This document shows, piece after piece, positions 21,974 through 33,280 of a stretch of DNA of 64,000 nucleotides. Source of the stretch: Candidatus Stammera capleta (lineage in GTDB: Bacteria; Pseudomonadota; Gammaproteobacteria; Enterobacterales; Enterobacteriaceae). The notes under the pieces were generated by a model. It did not search any database and was not told the origin of the DNA. It worked only from the letters and a program-made list of their open reading frames with translations. A program made the position numbers and the translations under genes. Numbering within the stretch: position 1 is the first letter of the stretch; every line of letters begins with the position of its first letter. The stretch is taken from NCBI GenBank assembly GCA_015140255.1, contig CP043993.1, forward strand, positions 207,579 to 271,578, read 5' to 3'.

Positions 21974-23323
21974 TTATTTTTTTCCTGTTATTTGTATATT
22001 AGATACTAATATAGATCCAGTTCTTATATTAGAATAGTTATTAATATCGTTACTCATATAAATAATATTTTTAAATAAACTTTTTAAATTACCAGATATT
22101 GTTATTTCATTAACAAAAAATTTTATTTTACCTTTTTCTACTCAAAAACCTGATGCTCCTTTAGAATAAAATCCTGTTGTTATATTTACTCCTTGTCCTA
22201 ATAATTTATCTATTATCAAACCATTATACATTTTTTTAATTAATTTTTTAAAATTTATATATTTAATATTATTTATGAAATTTCAGTTATGTATTCCTCC
22301 ACAATTACATGTATTTTTAAGATCTAATTTATTAGATGAATACACATCTAATATAAATTTTTTAAGTATTCCATTTTTTACTACGTTATATTTATATGTA
22401 TTTGATCCTTCATAATCAAATGGTTTAGATCCTATACCTTTATAAATATAAGGATTTTCTATTATGTTCATTCATTTTGGTAATATTTTTTTGTTAATTT
22501 TATTTTTCATAAATGACGTTTTATTATATATATTATGTCCGTTTATAGATTTACTTAGGTATTTAAATATTTCTATGCTTGTTTCTTTATTAAATATTAC
22601 TGATATATTTTGTGTACTTATTTTTTTTATATTTTTTTTTGTATATATTTTTTTTACTATTTTTTTACTTAAATAATGGTATTTATTTATTAAATCTTGT
22701 AATTTATGAGTGTAAATATAATTATAATCATATTCCATCATATTTTTATTTTTTATAATCATATTTTGAATTAAAAAATAATATTTTGCAGAGAATGTTT
22801 TTATTTTTTTATAATTATTATATATTCATATACTATTTTTGTTTTTAATAAATGTTATTCCTTCGCTAATTAAGTTTTTATTTAAATTTAAAGTATTTTT
22901 TTCTATATTTTTAGATATATTGATCATATCTAATATAGATATATTATCTTTAAATATTGTACCTAAATTTGATTCATACTCATTATTATATAATGAGTAA
23001 TCTGTCATTTTATTATATTTATCTTCAGATATATTTTTTATATTATTTTTTATATAATTTATACAGTTTAATATATTTTTTTTATTAAAATTATTACATG
23101 TAATACTACATTTTTTATATTTTTTAAAAACTGTAATATTAATATTTTTATTTTTAATAAAATTTATATTTTCTAATTTTTGGTTTTTTATTTTTAAATT
23201 AGTTTCTTTATTTTTAAGTAAGGTTATTTGTATATTTGCTTTAATATTTTTTTTAACTAAATTAAATATTTTAATTATTTTTTTTTTTATTTTTTTTTGA
23301 GAATTTATTTTTTTAATATTCAT
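21974..23323 (-). CDS. pmbA: Metalloprotease-related protein PmbA / TldE
   Basis: PmbA (TldE) partners TldD in a protease that matures small peptides and degrades unfolded peptides in enteric bacteria. NVSVIFNKE-like core, [49 protein letters not shown] (parts) and the final [12 protein letters not shown] match the family. 449 residues versus 450. TGA supplies several Trp. TldD is not in this window; TldE subunits carry no catalytic metal site themselves. Confidence 0.92.
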
Positions 23324-23331
23324 ATTTTAAT

Positions 23332-23350
23332 ACTATTATATTATAATAGT
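23332..23350. promoter_or_regulatory. Palindromic divergent promoter, pmbA / ppa
   Basis: ACTATTATA (23332-23340), T, TATAATAGT (23342-23350) is a perfect 9-1-9 inverted repeat. It offers TATAAT on both strands, 9-17 bases upstream of pmbA and about 46 bases upstream of the ppa ATG. Its layout resembles the murI/fldA element. AGTGAG just before ppa is its likely ribosome binding site. Confidence 0.4.
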
Positions 23351-23395
23351 CTATTATAAATTAATTATTTATTAAATTAAAGTGAGTTATAGATT

Positions 23396-23926
23396 ATGAG
23401 TTTTAAAAATATTCCTGTTGGAAATAATATTCCAGATGATATATATAGTATTATAGAGATATCTTCGTGTTCATATCCCATAAAATATGAGTATAATTTT
23501 AAGTATGATTCGTTGTTTGTTGATAGATTTATAGATGTATCTATGTTTTATCCATGTAATTATGGATATATAAATGAAACATTATCAGAAGATAATGATC
23601 ATTTAGATGTTTTAGTTATTTCTCCTTATCCTTTAAATATTAATACTGTTATACATTGTCGTCCTATTGGGGTATTAAATTTAATTGATGAATCTGGTAT
23701 AGATAATAAGATATTATCTATTCCTAATTATAATGTTTCTAATCAATATGATAATATTCAAGATATTTGTGATATAGATAAAAAAATTTTAAATAAAATA
23801 ATTCATTTTTTTGAAAATTATAAATCTTTAGAAAAAGATAAATGGGTAGAAATTAAAGGTTGAAAAGATGTTAATGAAGCTAAAAAATTAATTTTAGAGT
23901 GTAATGATAGATATAAATTGATATAA
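23396..23926 (+). CDS. ppa: Inorganic pyrophosphatase
   Basis: Hydrolyses pyrophosphate. FYPCNYGYINETLSEDNDHLDVLV holds the catalytic Asp cluster (Asp before and after DHLD), and RPIGVL and HFFENYKSLEKDKW follow. 176 residues, exactly the E. coli length. It documents the genetic code well: the Trp at 23843-23845 is TGG and the next conserved Trp at 23861-23863 is TGA. It is convergent with rimK, one base apart. Confidence 0.96.
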
Positions 23927-23927
23927 A

Positions 23928-24839
23928 TTATAATTTTTTTTTATAATAATTTATTATTAAAGATAAGAGTTTTTTACATATATTTTTTTTAAGTATTTTT
24001 TGTATTGAATATATACCTGGTGATGAGTTTACTTCTATTAAAATAGGTTTTGAATTAATATCTCTTATTATATCTACTCCAGAAAATGTTAATCCTAATT
24101 TTTTTGTTGCTAATATAGCTATTTTTTTTTCTTTTTTTATGATTTTAGTCCTATAAGGTTTTCCCCCTTGATGTATATTAGAACGATATTCTCCTGGTTT
24201 AGCTATTCTTTTAATTACAGCTAAAACTTTTTGATTAAATATTATATATCTAATATCATGTATATATTTTTGTTGTATATATTTTTGTAAAAGTATACTA
24301 TTTTCTTTTTTTAAAACTTTATTTTTTATATTTATATATTGCTTGTTATTTTTAATATAAAAAATATTTTTACCCTGACAATTATTTAATGTCTTAATTA
24401 TTATTGGAAAAGAAAATTTTTTTTTAATTTTTAAAAAGTTATTTTCTTTTTTTATATATAAAGTTTTTGGAATATTAAAATTATTTTTTGCTAATTTTTT
24501 TAGCATTAACAACTTATTATTTGTATTTTTTATAGATAATCAATTATTGATTGTAATTTGACTTTTTTTTTCTAATTCTTTTATAATATGAATATCTTCA
24601 TTATTTATTTTATTTGAGCTTATTCTTGGAATTAAAATACTTATTTTTTTAATTTTTTTATTTTTGTAATAAATATTAATTTTACTTTTTTTGATTTTTA
24701 AAAAACATTTTTTAGGATTTATAAAAGATATTTTATAATTATTTTTAATTACTTCTTCTGAAAATTTTTTACAAAAATATAAATTTTTAGAATTAGTTAT
24801 TATTGTAATTAATATATTTTTATTATTTTTCTTCTTCAT
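23928..24839 (-). CDS. rimK: Ribosomal protein S6 glutamate ligase
   Basis: ATP-grasp enzyme that in E. coli adds Glu residues to the C-terminus of ribosomal protein S6. IPKTLYIKKE, FPIIIKTLNNCQGKNIF, LLQKYIQQKYIHDIRYIIF, AKPGEYRSNIHQGGK and ILIEVNSSPGIYSIQK are the ATP-grasp blocks. 303 residues, full length. It overlaps the 3' end of the BI-1 family gene by 17 bases. Its retention is unexpected for a non-essential modification. Confidence 0.9.
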
Positions 24840-25545
24840 TATCTTCTGATCTTATACCAATTAATTTTAAAATTAATAAATATAAATTTATAAAATCTAA
24901 ATATAATATTAATGCGCCTAATATAGAATATTTTCTAAATTGTTCGTCATGTTCACTTGTAATGTAATTACCAATTTCTTTTAATTTTTGTGTATCTCAA
25001 GCTATTAAAATAGAAAATGATAATATACCAAAGTATGATATTATTCATACCATATAGGAATTTTGTAAAAAAAAATTTATTGTGGTTGATATAATTATTC
25101 CTATTAATAGCATTAATGCTAGATTACTTATTTTAGTAAGATCTTGTCTAGTACTATATCCTCATATACTCATTATTCCAAACATTATACTAGTTGTTAA
25201 AAATGTTGTAGCAATTGATGTATACGTATATATCAAAAATATGCTAGATATAGATAATCCTGTTAAAATAGAGTAAAACATAAATAGTGTTATTGCTAAA
25301 TTAGCTGATAGTCTATGAATCATATTAGAAAGTATAAATACTACTATTAATTGTACTATTAATATAGTAAATGAAAAAAATTTATTAAAAAATATCATTT
25401 CTAAAATAAAAGGCATTTTAGTAATATATCATGCAGTAAATGAAGTTAATAATAAACCACTTGACATTCATCCGTAGACATTATTTATGTAAGAATAAAC
25501 GTTACTTATTGTACTACTATAGTGATAGTATGAATACTTTTTCAT
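24823..25545 (-). CDS. ybhL: BI-1 / YbhL family inner-membrane protein
   Basis: Bax-inhibitor-1 family protein with about seven membrane segments; family members conduct Ca2+ or protons or influence membrane stress, and the bacterial role is unsettled. VYGWMSSGLLLTSFTAWYI at the N-terminus, FYSILTGLSISSIF, and SILGALILYLDFINL near the end match E. coli YbhL closely. 240 residues. Trp codons mix TGA. First gene of a short unit with rimK. Confidence 0.88.
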
Positions 25546-25562
25546 AATTAATTTTTTCCAAT

Positions 25563-26291
25563 TTATAAATTAATATAAAATCAATTTATCATTTTTTTTC
25601 ATGTTTTTTTAGTTATTTTTTTATTATATAATTTTTTTGGTGATAAATGATTATGTTGTTTTTTTTTATAAATAATTATTTTAATTTTATTATTTTTATT
25701 TAGATTAATTTTTTTTTTTATTTTTTTAACTATTTTAAATGTAATATCTTTATTTTTTTTTTTATATAATCCTAATACTGGAATATTTATTTTATCAATT
25801 ATTTCTATAGGTTGTATAGGGTGTTTATAATTTCTAACATTTAATATGTTACCACATCATATTACTGACGTTTTAATATATTTTTCCTGAAAATATGAAA
25901 ATAGTCAAGTTATTCTTCCTCCTCAACCGAATCCTGTTATAGCAATTTTATCAGTTTTATATTTTTTTTTTAATCATTTTATTACATTTTTTATATTATA
26001 AATAATTTCTTTATCTGATAAAAAATGTATTTTTTCTCCTAATCTATTAATATTTTCGTTAAAATTAATTTTTTCATTTTTATATAAAAATTTTGGTATT
26101 ACGCATATATATCTATATTTAGATATTTTTTTACATATATTTTTAATTTTTCTATTAATTCTAAATATTTCTTCTATTATTATTATAATTTTTTTTTCAA
26201 ATTTTATTTTTTTAGGTATATATAAATATATCGGTAACAAATCATTGTTTTTAATTTTTATTTTTTTTTTTTTAATATTTATTTTAATCAT
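25563..26291 (-). CDS. Dienelactone-hydrolase-like protein without the nucleophile Cys
   Basis: Alpha/beta hydrolase of the dienelactone hydrolase family, closest in motif layout to enteric YsgA/DlhH proteins. EEIFRINRKIK, ITGFGWGGRITWLFSY, VLGLYKKKNKDI and KKQHNHLSP correspond to the oxyanion, nucleophile, acid and His regions. In the nucleophile elbow the expected GFCWGG reads GFGWGG (TGT to GGT is one base), so hydrolase activity by the usual mechanism should be lost. The frame is intact over 242 residues. Substrate unknown. It lies 19 bases after ihfA. Confidence 0.82.
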
Positions 26292-26310
26292 ATTTAAAAA
26301 ATTTTAATAA

Positions 26311-26595
26311 TTAAAGATTATTTAATTTTTTTTTAAATGTTTTACTAATTTTAAATCTAAGTATTTTACGAGATAAAATAATTTTTTTTTCTTTATTTTT
26401 TGGGTTTATTCATATTTTTTTTTTATTTTTTTTAATATAAAATTTACCAAAATTTTTTATTTTAATATTTTTTTTTTTTTTAATATAAAAAATTATTTTT
26501 TTTAAAAAAGTTGTAATAATTACATTAATTTTTAGTTTACTTATTTTAATTTTTTTTTTTATATAATTAATTATATCATTTTTATTGTAATTCAT
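26311..26595 (-). CDS. ihfA: Integration host factor alpha-like DNA-binding protein
   Basis: HU/IHF-fold DNA-bending protein. Assignment to the alpha subunit rests on position straight after pheT, as in enteric bacteria, and on KNFGKFYIKKN followed by the INPKNKEKK arm, which keeps the intercalating Pro. 94 residues (E. coli 99), now extremely Lys-rich. The partner ihfB is not in the window, so it may work alone like HU. Confidence 0.85.
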
Positions 26596-26597
26596 TT

Positions 26598-28805
26598 CTA
26601 ATCTTTAATTGATGCTAAAAATTTTTTTTTTAGCATTATTTTACATTCTTTAATTATTTTATTAATTTTATATTCATTTAATGTTTTACGATTATCTTGT
26701 ATTTTAATTCTTAGAGTGATATTTTTTTTTTTTTTTTTTTCTAGTTCTTTATTTTTATAAATTTTTATAATATTAACATTTTTAATTCTGTTTTTATTAA
26801 TTAGTAAACATTCTTTTATTATTTTAGTAATTCATATCTTATTAGAAATTATTAGTGTGATATCTCTTATGTTACTTTGGAATTTTGATATATTTTTAAT
26901 TTTTTTATTTATTTTAACTAAAATATTTTTAATTTTTATTTCAAATAAAAATATTGGGTATTTAAGAGAATAATATTTTTGTATTTTTTTGTTTAACATT
27001 CCCATAAATCCTATATTTTTTTTTTTAAAAATAATTTTAATATTTTGTTTTTTATCTAATATTTGATTTTGTGATTTTTTTGTACAACATAAATTGTATT
27101 TATTGTTTTTTTTTAAAAAAAATTCTCAATCTCCTTTAATATCATAAAAATCAAATATATAATTCTTTTTTATAAATCAATTTTCTTTGTATTTATATCC
27201 AGATATAGCAGCTGCAAAATTATTTTCTTGTATTATTTTATTTTTTTTTTTTTTATAACATGTACCAATTTCAAATATTTTAATGTTTTTATTTTGTTTT
27301 TTATTATTTAAATATATATTTTTTATTAGTCCTGGTATTAATGATGTTCTCATTAATGTCATATCTTGAGATATAGGATTACATATTTTAATATATTTTT
27401 TTTTATTATTAAAAATATTCATTTCTTTATAGTTGGAAAAATGAAAATTAATTATTTCTTTATATCCTATATGCATAAAAATATTTTTAATTTTATTTAT
27501 TTCTTTTGTATAAAAATCATCTTTATAAAAAATAAGTTTTGAATTTATTGGTTTATTATAAATTTTACTAAATTTATAATTTTTAATTATTTCTTCAATA
27601 AAATCTTCTTGAATTTTTAAATCGTTTCTTCATTTTGGAGGATTAATATATAAATATTTTTTTTTAATTATTAATTTACATTTTATTTTTTTTAAAAAAT
27701 ATATAATTATTTTTTTTTTAATATTTATACCTATTTTTTTGCTAACATTTTTATATATTAATTTAATATATATTTTTTTTTCTGTATTCTTTTTTATTTT
27801 TATTATATTACTTATTTTACCTCCACATATTTTTTTTATTATATAGGCACATTTTTCTAAAAAATAATTTTGTGTATATTGATCGTTATTATTTAAATAT
27901 TTATTTTTAATATTCAAAACATTTTTTTTAATTTTTTTAATATATTTAATATTGTATAATGGAGAAATTAGTAGTATGTTCTTTGTTTTATTATTTATTT
28001 TAAATTTTTTAATGTTTTTTTTATCTAAAACAATTTTTTTTGTATCTTTAAAAAATTTTTTATTAATATATTTTTTAATTTTATCTAAATTTAAACAAAT
28101 TATTTCTTGTCCTGATTCTATTAAAATATAGAATAGTATATCTATAATTTTATTATTGTATTTAATTTTTAGTTTTTTAAATCTTTTTTTGATTATATTG
28201 GGAGTTTTAAATTTATATAAATTAATTTTTTTTATTAATAGATATTTATAATTTTTTATTTTTTTTTTAAATATATTTGTATTAATAAAATAATTATTTT
28301 TAATTTTATTTTTTATTTTTTTTTTTATATATATATTTTTTTTAAATAAAATATTTAATTCTCTTGATAAACCATATGTATTATTACAATCAGGTCTATT
28401 ATATGGTATATTAATTTCTAAATAGTTATATTTTTTAATTAATTTTATTTTTTTTTTTATATTTTTTTTATATAATATAAACAAAAAACTATTTTGTATT
28501 TTTATTTTATAATATTTAAATTTGATTTTTTTATTTATATATTTTTTTTTTATTAGTATATTTTTATTTTTTATATTTTCATTTAATTTTTTTATATATA
28601 TAAAATTTTGATAATTATTTATTTTAATTTTTGATATGTTATTTATTTTTTTATAGTAATATACTTTTTTAATAATATAATATTTATTTATATTTAAAAT
28701 ATTATTATTTACTTCAAAACCATTTTTATTTAATATATTAATTATATTTTTAATATTTAAATGATTTTTATGATATTCTCTTATTCAATCTTCAAAAAAT
28801 TTCAT
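26598..28805 (-). CDS. pheT: Phenylalanyl-tRNA synthetase beta chain, editing site lost
   Basis: Beta subunit of the alpha2-beta2 enzyme charging tRNA-Phe. The start KFFEDWIREY fits the family; RPDCNNTYGLSREL, the GLVHP-like ISQDMTLMRTSLIPGLI region and the C-terminal anticodon-binding fold ending KKKFLASIKD are present. 735 residues versus 795. In the B3/B4 editing domain the GQPMHAFDLDRI motif of E. coli (His261) reads GQEIICLNLDKI, and VLLECAFF (Glu334) reads ILLISPLY. So proofreading of Tyr-tRNA-Phe should be absent. Confidence 0.93.
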
Positions 28806-28816
28806 TATTTTATAAT

Positions 28817-29785
28817 TTAAAATTGATTTAAAAATTTAATATTACTATTATATAGTAATCTTATATCGGATATATTATATTTAATCATTAATATTCTCTC
28901 AATACCTAATCCAAATGCTAATCCTGAATATTTTTTAGGGTTTATTTTAGAATTTACTAATATTTTTGGGTGTATTAATCCACAACCAAGAATTTCTAAT
29001 CATTTATTATTATTTTTTTTTATAAAAACTTCATAAGAAGGTTCAGTAAAAGGAAAATAAGCTGGTACAAATTTTATTGTATTTTTTTTTTTAAAAAAAT
29101 ATTTAATAAATTCGTAAATAATATATTTTAAATTAGTAAAATTAATATTTTTATCAATTAAAAAACATTCTAATTGATGAAACATAGGAGTATGAGTTTT
29201 ATCATAATCTCTTCTAAAAACACATCCTGAAGTAATAATTTTTATAGGTGGTTTAAAATATTTTAAACATCTTACTTGCATACACGAAGTTTGAGTTCTA
29301 AGTAATTTTTTATTATTAATTCAAAAAGTATCTTTTTTAGATCTTGATGGATGATATTTATGAATATTTAATGCATCAAAATTATAAAAAACATTTTCTA
29401 TATTTTGTCCATATATATTTTTAAAACCAAGTTTTTTAAAAAAATTTTCTATTTTTATTACTACTTTAGTAATAGGGTGTAAAGTACCTTTTTTAAAAAA
29501 TATTTTTCCTGGTAAAGATAAATCTATACTATTTTTTTTTTTTTTTTTAGTATATTTTTTTTTTAGATTATTAATTTTATTTATTATATAATATTTAATT
29601 TTATTAATTTTTTTACCAAATTTAGGTTTTAAATTTATTGATATATTTTTAATTAATTTAGTTAATTTTTTTATTTTACCTTTTTTACTTAAATATTTTA
29701 AATATAATTTGTCGATACATTTATTATTTTTTATCTTTTGAATTTCTAAATTAAATTTATAAATTATTTTTTTAAAATTAAGCAT
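28817..29785 (-). CDS. pheS: Phenylalanyl-tRNA synthetase alpha chain
   Basis: Catalytic subunit. Class II motif 2 region TSGCVFRRDYDKTHTPMFHQLE, the FVPAYFPFTEPSYEV loop, LEILGCGLIHP and the motif 3 GLAFGLGIERI are well kept. 322 residues (E. coli 327). The N-terminal coiled coil is highly Lys-rich but in place. It is 11 bases upstream of pheT. Confidence 0.95.
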
Positions 29786-29797
29786 TTTAAAATTAAA

Positions 29798-30148
29798 TTA
29801 TTTTTTTTTAATTAATAACATTATTTTATTAAATAATATTGAGTTATTATTAATAATATCAGCTAATATTTTTCTATTTATTTTTAATGATATATTTTTT
29901 AATTTTTTAATAAATTTACTATAAGATAAACCATATTCTCTAACTTTAGCATTTATTTGTATTATTCATAACTTTCTAAAATTTCTTTTTTTTTGTTTTC
30001 TATCTCTATATGAATATTGTCCTGATTTTATAACTGCTTGGTATGCTGATCTATATGTTCTTGATCTTGAACTATAATATCCTTTTGATAATTTTAATAT
30101 TTTTTTATGTCTTTTATGAGAAGTTTTTCCTCTTTTAACTCTTACCAT
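29798..30148 (-). CDS. rplT: 50S ribosomal protein L20
   Basis: Early-assembly large-subunit protein and, in E. coli, translational repressor of rpmI-rpl[31 protein letters not shown] is read by its ends [12 protein letters not shown] and [18 protein letters not shown]. 116 residues (E. coli 118). AAGGAT precedes the ATG. Operon order thrS-infC-rpmI-rplT-pheS-pheT-ihfA is complete. Confidence 0.95.
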
Positions 30149-30157
30149 TTTTATCCT

Positions 30158-30355
30158 TTATAAGTATGGAATACCTTTTATTAATATTTTTGTATTTATT
30201 TTATTTACTATTTTTTTTTTACGTAGATGTCTTTTTTTTTTTTTTTTTTTTTTAGTTAATATATGACGTAGATTAGCACGTTTAAATTTTAATTTTCCTG
30301 ATGAATTTTTTTTTATTCTTTTTTTAATAGCATGTATTGTTTTTATTTTTAACAT
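30158..30355 (-). CDS. rpmI: 50S ribosomal protein L35
   Basis: 65 residues, full length. LKIKTIHAIKKRIKK, RANLRHILTKK and KRHLRKK match L35. The segment that is KKATKRK in E. coli has become a pure Lys run encoded by 22 consecutive A (T on plus at 30232-30253). The count keeps the frame. Confidence 0.94.
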   Translation of the reverse strand: MLKIKTIHAIKKRIKKNSSGKLKFKRANLRHILTKKKKKKKRHLRKKKIVNKINTKILIKGIPYL

Positions 30356-30362
30356 AATTATA

Positions 30363-30891
30363 TTATTTATTTTTAGGATTTAAAATCATTATTATTTGTC
30401 TATTTTCAGTTTTTCTAGAAAAAAATATTAATTGAGATATTTTAGATAATTTTTCTTTTATTTTATTAAGCATATTAAAAGCAATATTTTTATGAATTAT
30501 TTCTCTACCTTTAAATTTTATAATTATTCTAATTTTATTTCCTTTTTTTAATAAACGTTTAGTATTTTTAATTTTTATGTTAAAATCGTTTTTATTTGTA
30601 ACAGGTCTAAATTTTATTTCTTTTATATTAATAGATTTATTTCTTTTAATTTTTTTTTTTTTTTTTATATAAAAATTTACCATAATTTAATATTTTACAT
30701 ATTGGAGGATTAGTATTTGGATTTATTTCTACTAAATCTAAATTTTTTTTTTTAGCTAAATTTATTGCTTTATTTATATCAAATATTTTAATTTCTTCTT
30801 TTTTATCTCCAATAATTTTTACTTTTAAAGATTTTATTTCATAGTTAATTCTATGTATTTTTTTATTTTTTTTTTTTATATTAATTTTAAT
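30363..30891 (-). pseudogene. infC: Translation initiation factor IF-3 with frameshift at a 17-A tract
   Basis: IF-3 checks start codons and keeps subunits apart. The gene starts with the conserved rare ATT: AAGGAG lies 6 bases upstream and the first residues align residue for residue with E. coli up to HRINYEI (Arg14-Ile15-Asn16). The N-domain continues to CKILNYGKFLYKKKKK. At a run of 17 A (T on plus at 30650-30666) this frame meets TAA, while the C-domain (INIKEIKFRP to MILNPKNK) continues in another frame. One A fewer, or two more, would give a normal 175-residue IF-3 (E. coli 180). Both halves are well conserved, so slippage rescue or a run-length sequencing error is more likely than true loss. 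Confidence 0.88.
30650..30666 (-). repeat. A17 homopolymer in infC (T17 on plus strand)
   Basis: Seventeen identical bases exactly at the junction of the two infC reading frames. It lies in the Lys-rich linker between the two IF-3 domains, where length changes are tolerated. Confidence 0.9.
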
Positions 30892-32692
30892 AATTTACTC
30901 CTTCAATATTTGTTTTTTTTTTAATTTTTTTAATTAAATTATTAATATTTGTTTTGAAAAATTTATTATTTAAAGTTTTTCTTACATTAATAGTATTAGA
31001 AAGAACTTCTTTATCGCCGCATACTATCATGTAGGGTATCTTTTGTAAAGTATGTTTTCTAATTTTATAATTTATTTTTTTATTTTCAAAATCACTTATT
31101 GATCTAATATTATTTTTATTTAATATATGCAATATATTTTTACAATATTCTTTATGTTTTTTAGAAATACTCATTATTACTATTTGTATAGGAGTTAACC
31201 ATATAGGTAATCATCCATTATTTTGTTCTAGTAATATACCTATAAATCTTTCTAATGATCCTAATATAGCTCTATGTATAATTATAATTTTTTTTCTAAT
31301 ATTTTTTTTATTTAAATAATTAATATTTAATTTTTCTGATAAATAAAAATCTAATTGTATAGTTCCACATTGTCATTCTTTATTATAGGAATCTTTAAGT
31401 GTGAATTCTATTTTAGGACCATAGAAAGCTCCTTCTCCTTTTTTAATTTTAAATTTTATTTTTTTTTTTTTTAATATTTTTATTAATTTATTTTCTGATT
31501 TTTTTCATATTTTTTTATTACCTAAATATTTTTTAGGTCTTGTTGATATATATATTTTAATATTTTTTAATTTTAAAAATTTATATATTTCTTGTATTAT
31601 TTCAATACATTCAGATATTTCTTTTTTAATTTGTTTTTGAGAACAAAATATATGTGCATCATCTTGAGTAAATGATCTAGTTCTCATTAATCCATATAAA
31701 GATCCAGAATATTCGTTTCTATGACATATACCAAATTCTGCTATTTTAATAGGTAAATTTTTATATGACCTTATTTTTTGTTTATATATTTCTATGTGTC
31801 CTAAACAATTCATTGGTTTAATACATAATTTTTTTTTTTCAGATTTTGTAGTAAATATAAATTTATTGAAATAATTTCAATGTCCACTATTTTTTCACAT
31901 ATTTTTATTAATTAAATATGCACTTTGTACTTCAATATAATTATATTTACGAATTTTTTTTCTTAATAATTTTTTAATATTTTTCAGGATTATAAATCCT
32001 TTATAATTTCAAAATATCATTCCTGGAGTTTCTTTATTTATGTGATAAAAATTAATTTTTTTATTTATAATTCTATGGTCATTAATATTATATTTATTTT
32101 CTTCTGTTTTTTTTTTTTTAATTTTTATACATATTTTTAATATATATTGTTTTTTTATTTTTATATTAAATAAATTTATATTATTATATTTACTAAAATA
32201 TTTTTTTATGAAATTTAGGTTCAATAATTTTTTTTTTTGATTTTTTTTATTTATTTTAATAAAATTATTTTTTTGTATATCTTTTTTAGATATTATATTT
32301 TTATCTATATTTATTTTTATATATTTATATATATTTTTTTTAATTTTTAATAGTATTTTTGTAGATATTTTTTTTTTATATTTTATATAAAAAAATAAAT
32401 TATTATTTTTAATTTTTAATTTTATTAAACTAAAAATTTTTAATATTTTTTTAAGAGATTTAACTATTAAATATTGAAATATTTTATTAAGAATTTTTTT
32501 ACCTAAAAAAGAATTAATTTTTATTAAATTTAATTTTATATTTTTTTTAATTATATAATTTAAATTAACTATTTTTTTATTTATATAACCTGCTATATAT
32601 TTATTGTTTTTTTTTTTTTTTTTTATAAATTCTAATATAGAAATATTTTTTTTAAATGAATATATTTTTCTTAAATATTTTATTTTAACCAT
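30887..32692 (-). CDS. thrS: Threonyl-tRNA synthetase, editing site lost
   Basis: Class II enzyme for tRNA-Thr. The TGS-like N-terminus, then catalytic core with [32 protein letters not shown] (ends shown), [21 protein letters not shown] and [15 protein letters not shown]; the zinc ligands Cys, His and His are kept. 601 residues versus 642. The N2 editing domain has decayed: the HxxxH of E. coli (His73, His77) falls on KIFQYLIVK, and no CRGPH (Cys182, His186) exists. The usual NCPGH reads NCLGH. It heads the thrS-infC operon; its stop overlaps the infC start by 5 bases. Confidence 0.95.
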
Positions 32693-32795
32693 ATTAAATC
32701 CTTATATTATAATTATATAATTATTATATAATAATAAGTGTTTCTTTATTAATTTTTATTAATGTATATATTTATTATTTATTTTGGTATATTTT
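32693..32795. promoter_or_regulatory. Divergent thrS / YdjM-like intergenic region
   Basis: 103 bases with several overlapping ATTATA and TATAAT hexamers (about 32703-32735). These could drive both the thrS operon and the plus-strand recCBD block. The E. coli thrS operator with tRNA-like stems is not recognisable. Confidence 0.25.
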
Positions 32796-33272
32796 GTGAA
32801 TCGTAGAAATCATTTATTTTTTTCTATTTTATTTATATTTTTTTTTATAAAAATATTTAATATCTTATATTATATAGATTTATGACATTTAATTTTTTTT
32901 AGTTTAATATCTTGTTTATTACCAGATATAGATCATAAAAAATCCTTTTTAAGGAATAATTTTTTTTTTTTGTCTTGATTTATTTTTTTTAGTCATAGAA
33001 AAATTACTCATAGTTTATTTTTATTAGTTATTCTATTTTTAATTTTATTTTATTTAAATTATTTAAATATTAATTTAAATTTAGATATTATAACTGGTAC
33101 AATAATAGGTTATTTAAGTCATATTATAGCTGATATGTTTACATTTAGAGGAATATATTTTTTTTGACCTTTAAATATTAAAGTTAGATTTCCTTTATGA
33201 TTTATTTTTTATAATAAAGTATTTATATATATTTTTTGTATTTTATTTTTTTTTTTATTATTATTTTTTTAA
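32796..33272 (+). CDS. YdjM/DUF457-type membrane-bound metal-dependent hydrolase
   Basis: Small inner-membrane protein of the YdjM/YbcI family. In E. coli ydjM belongs to the LexA regulon. Motifs CLLPDIDHKKS, HRKITHSL and GYLSHIIADMFT supply the family's His/Asp residues; four to five hydrophobic segments. 158 residues. Start is GTG (32796), as no in-frame ATG precedes the conserved NRRNHLFFS. Ends 8 bases before recC, suggesting co-transcription with recCBD. Biochemical role unknown. Confidence 0.72.
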
Positions 33273-33280
33273 AAATTTAT

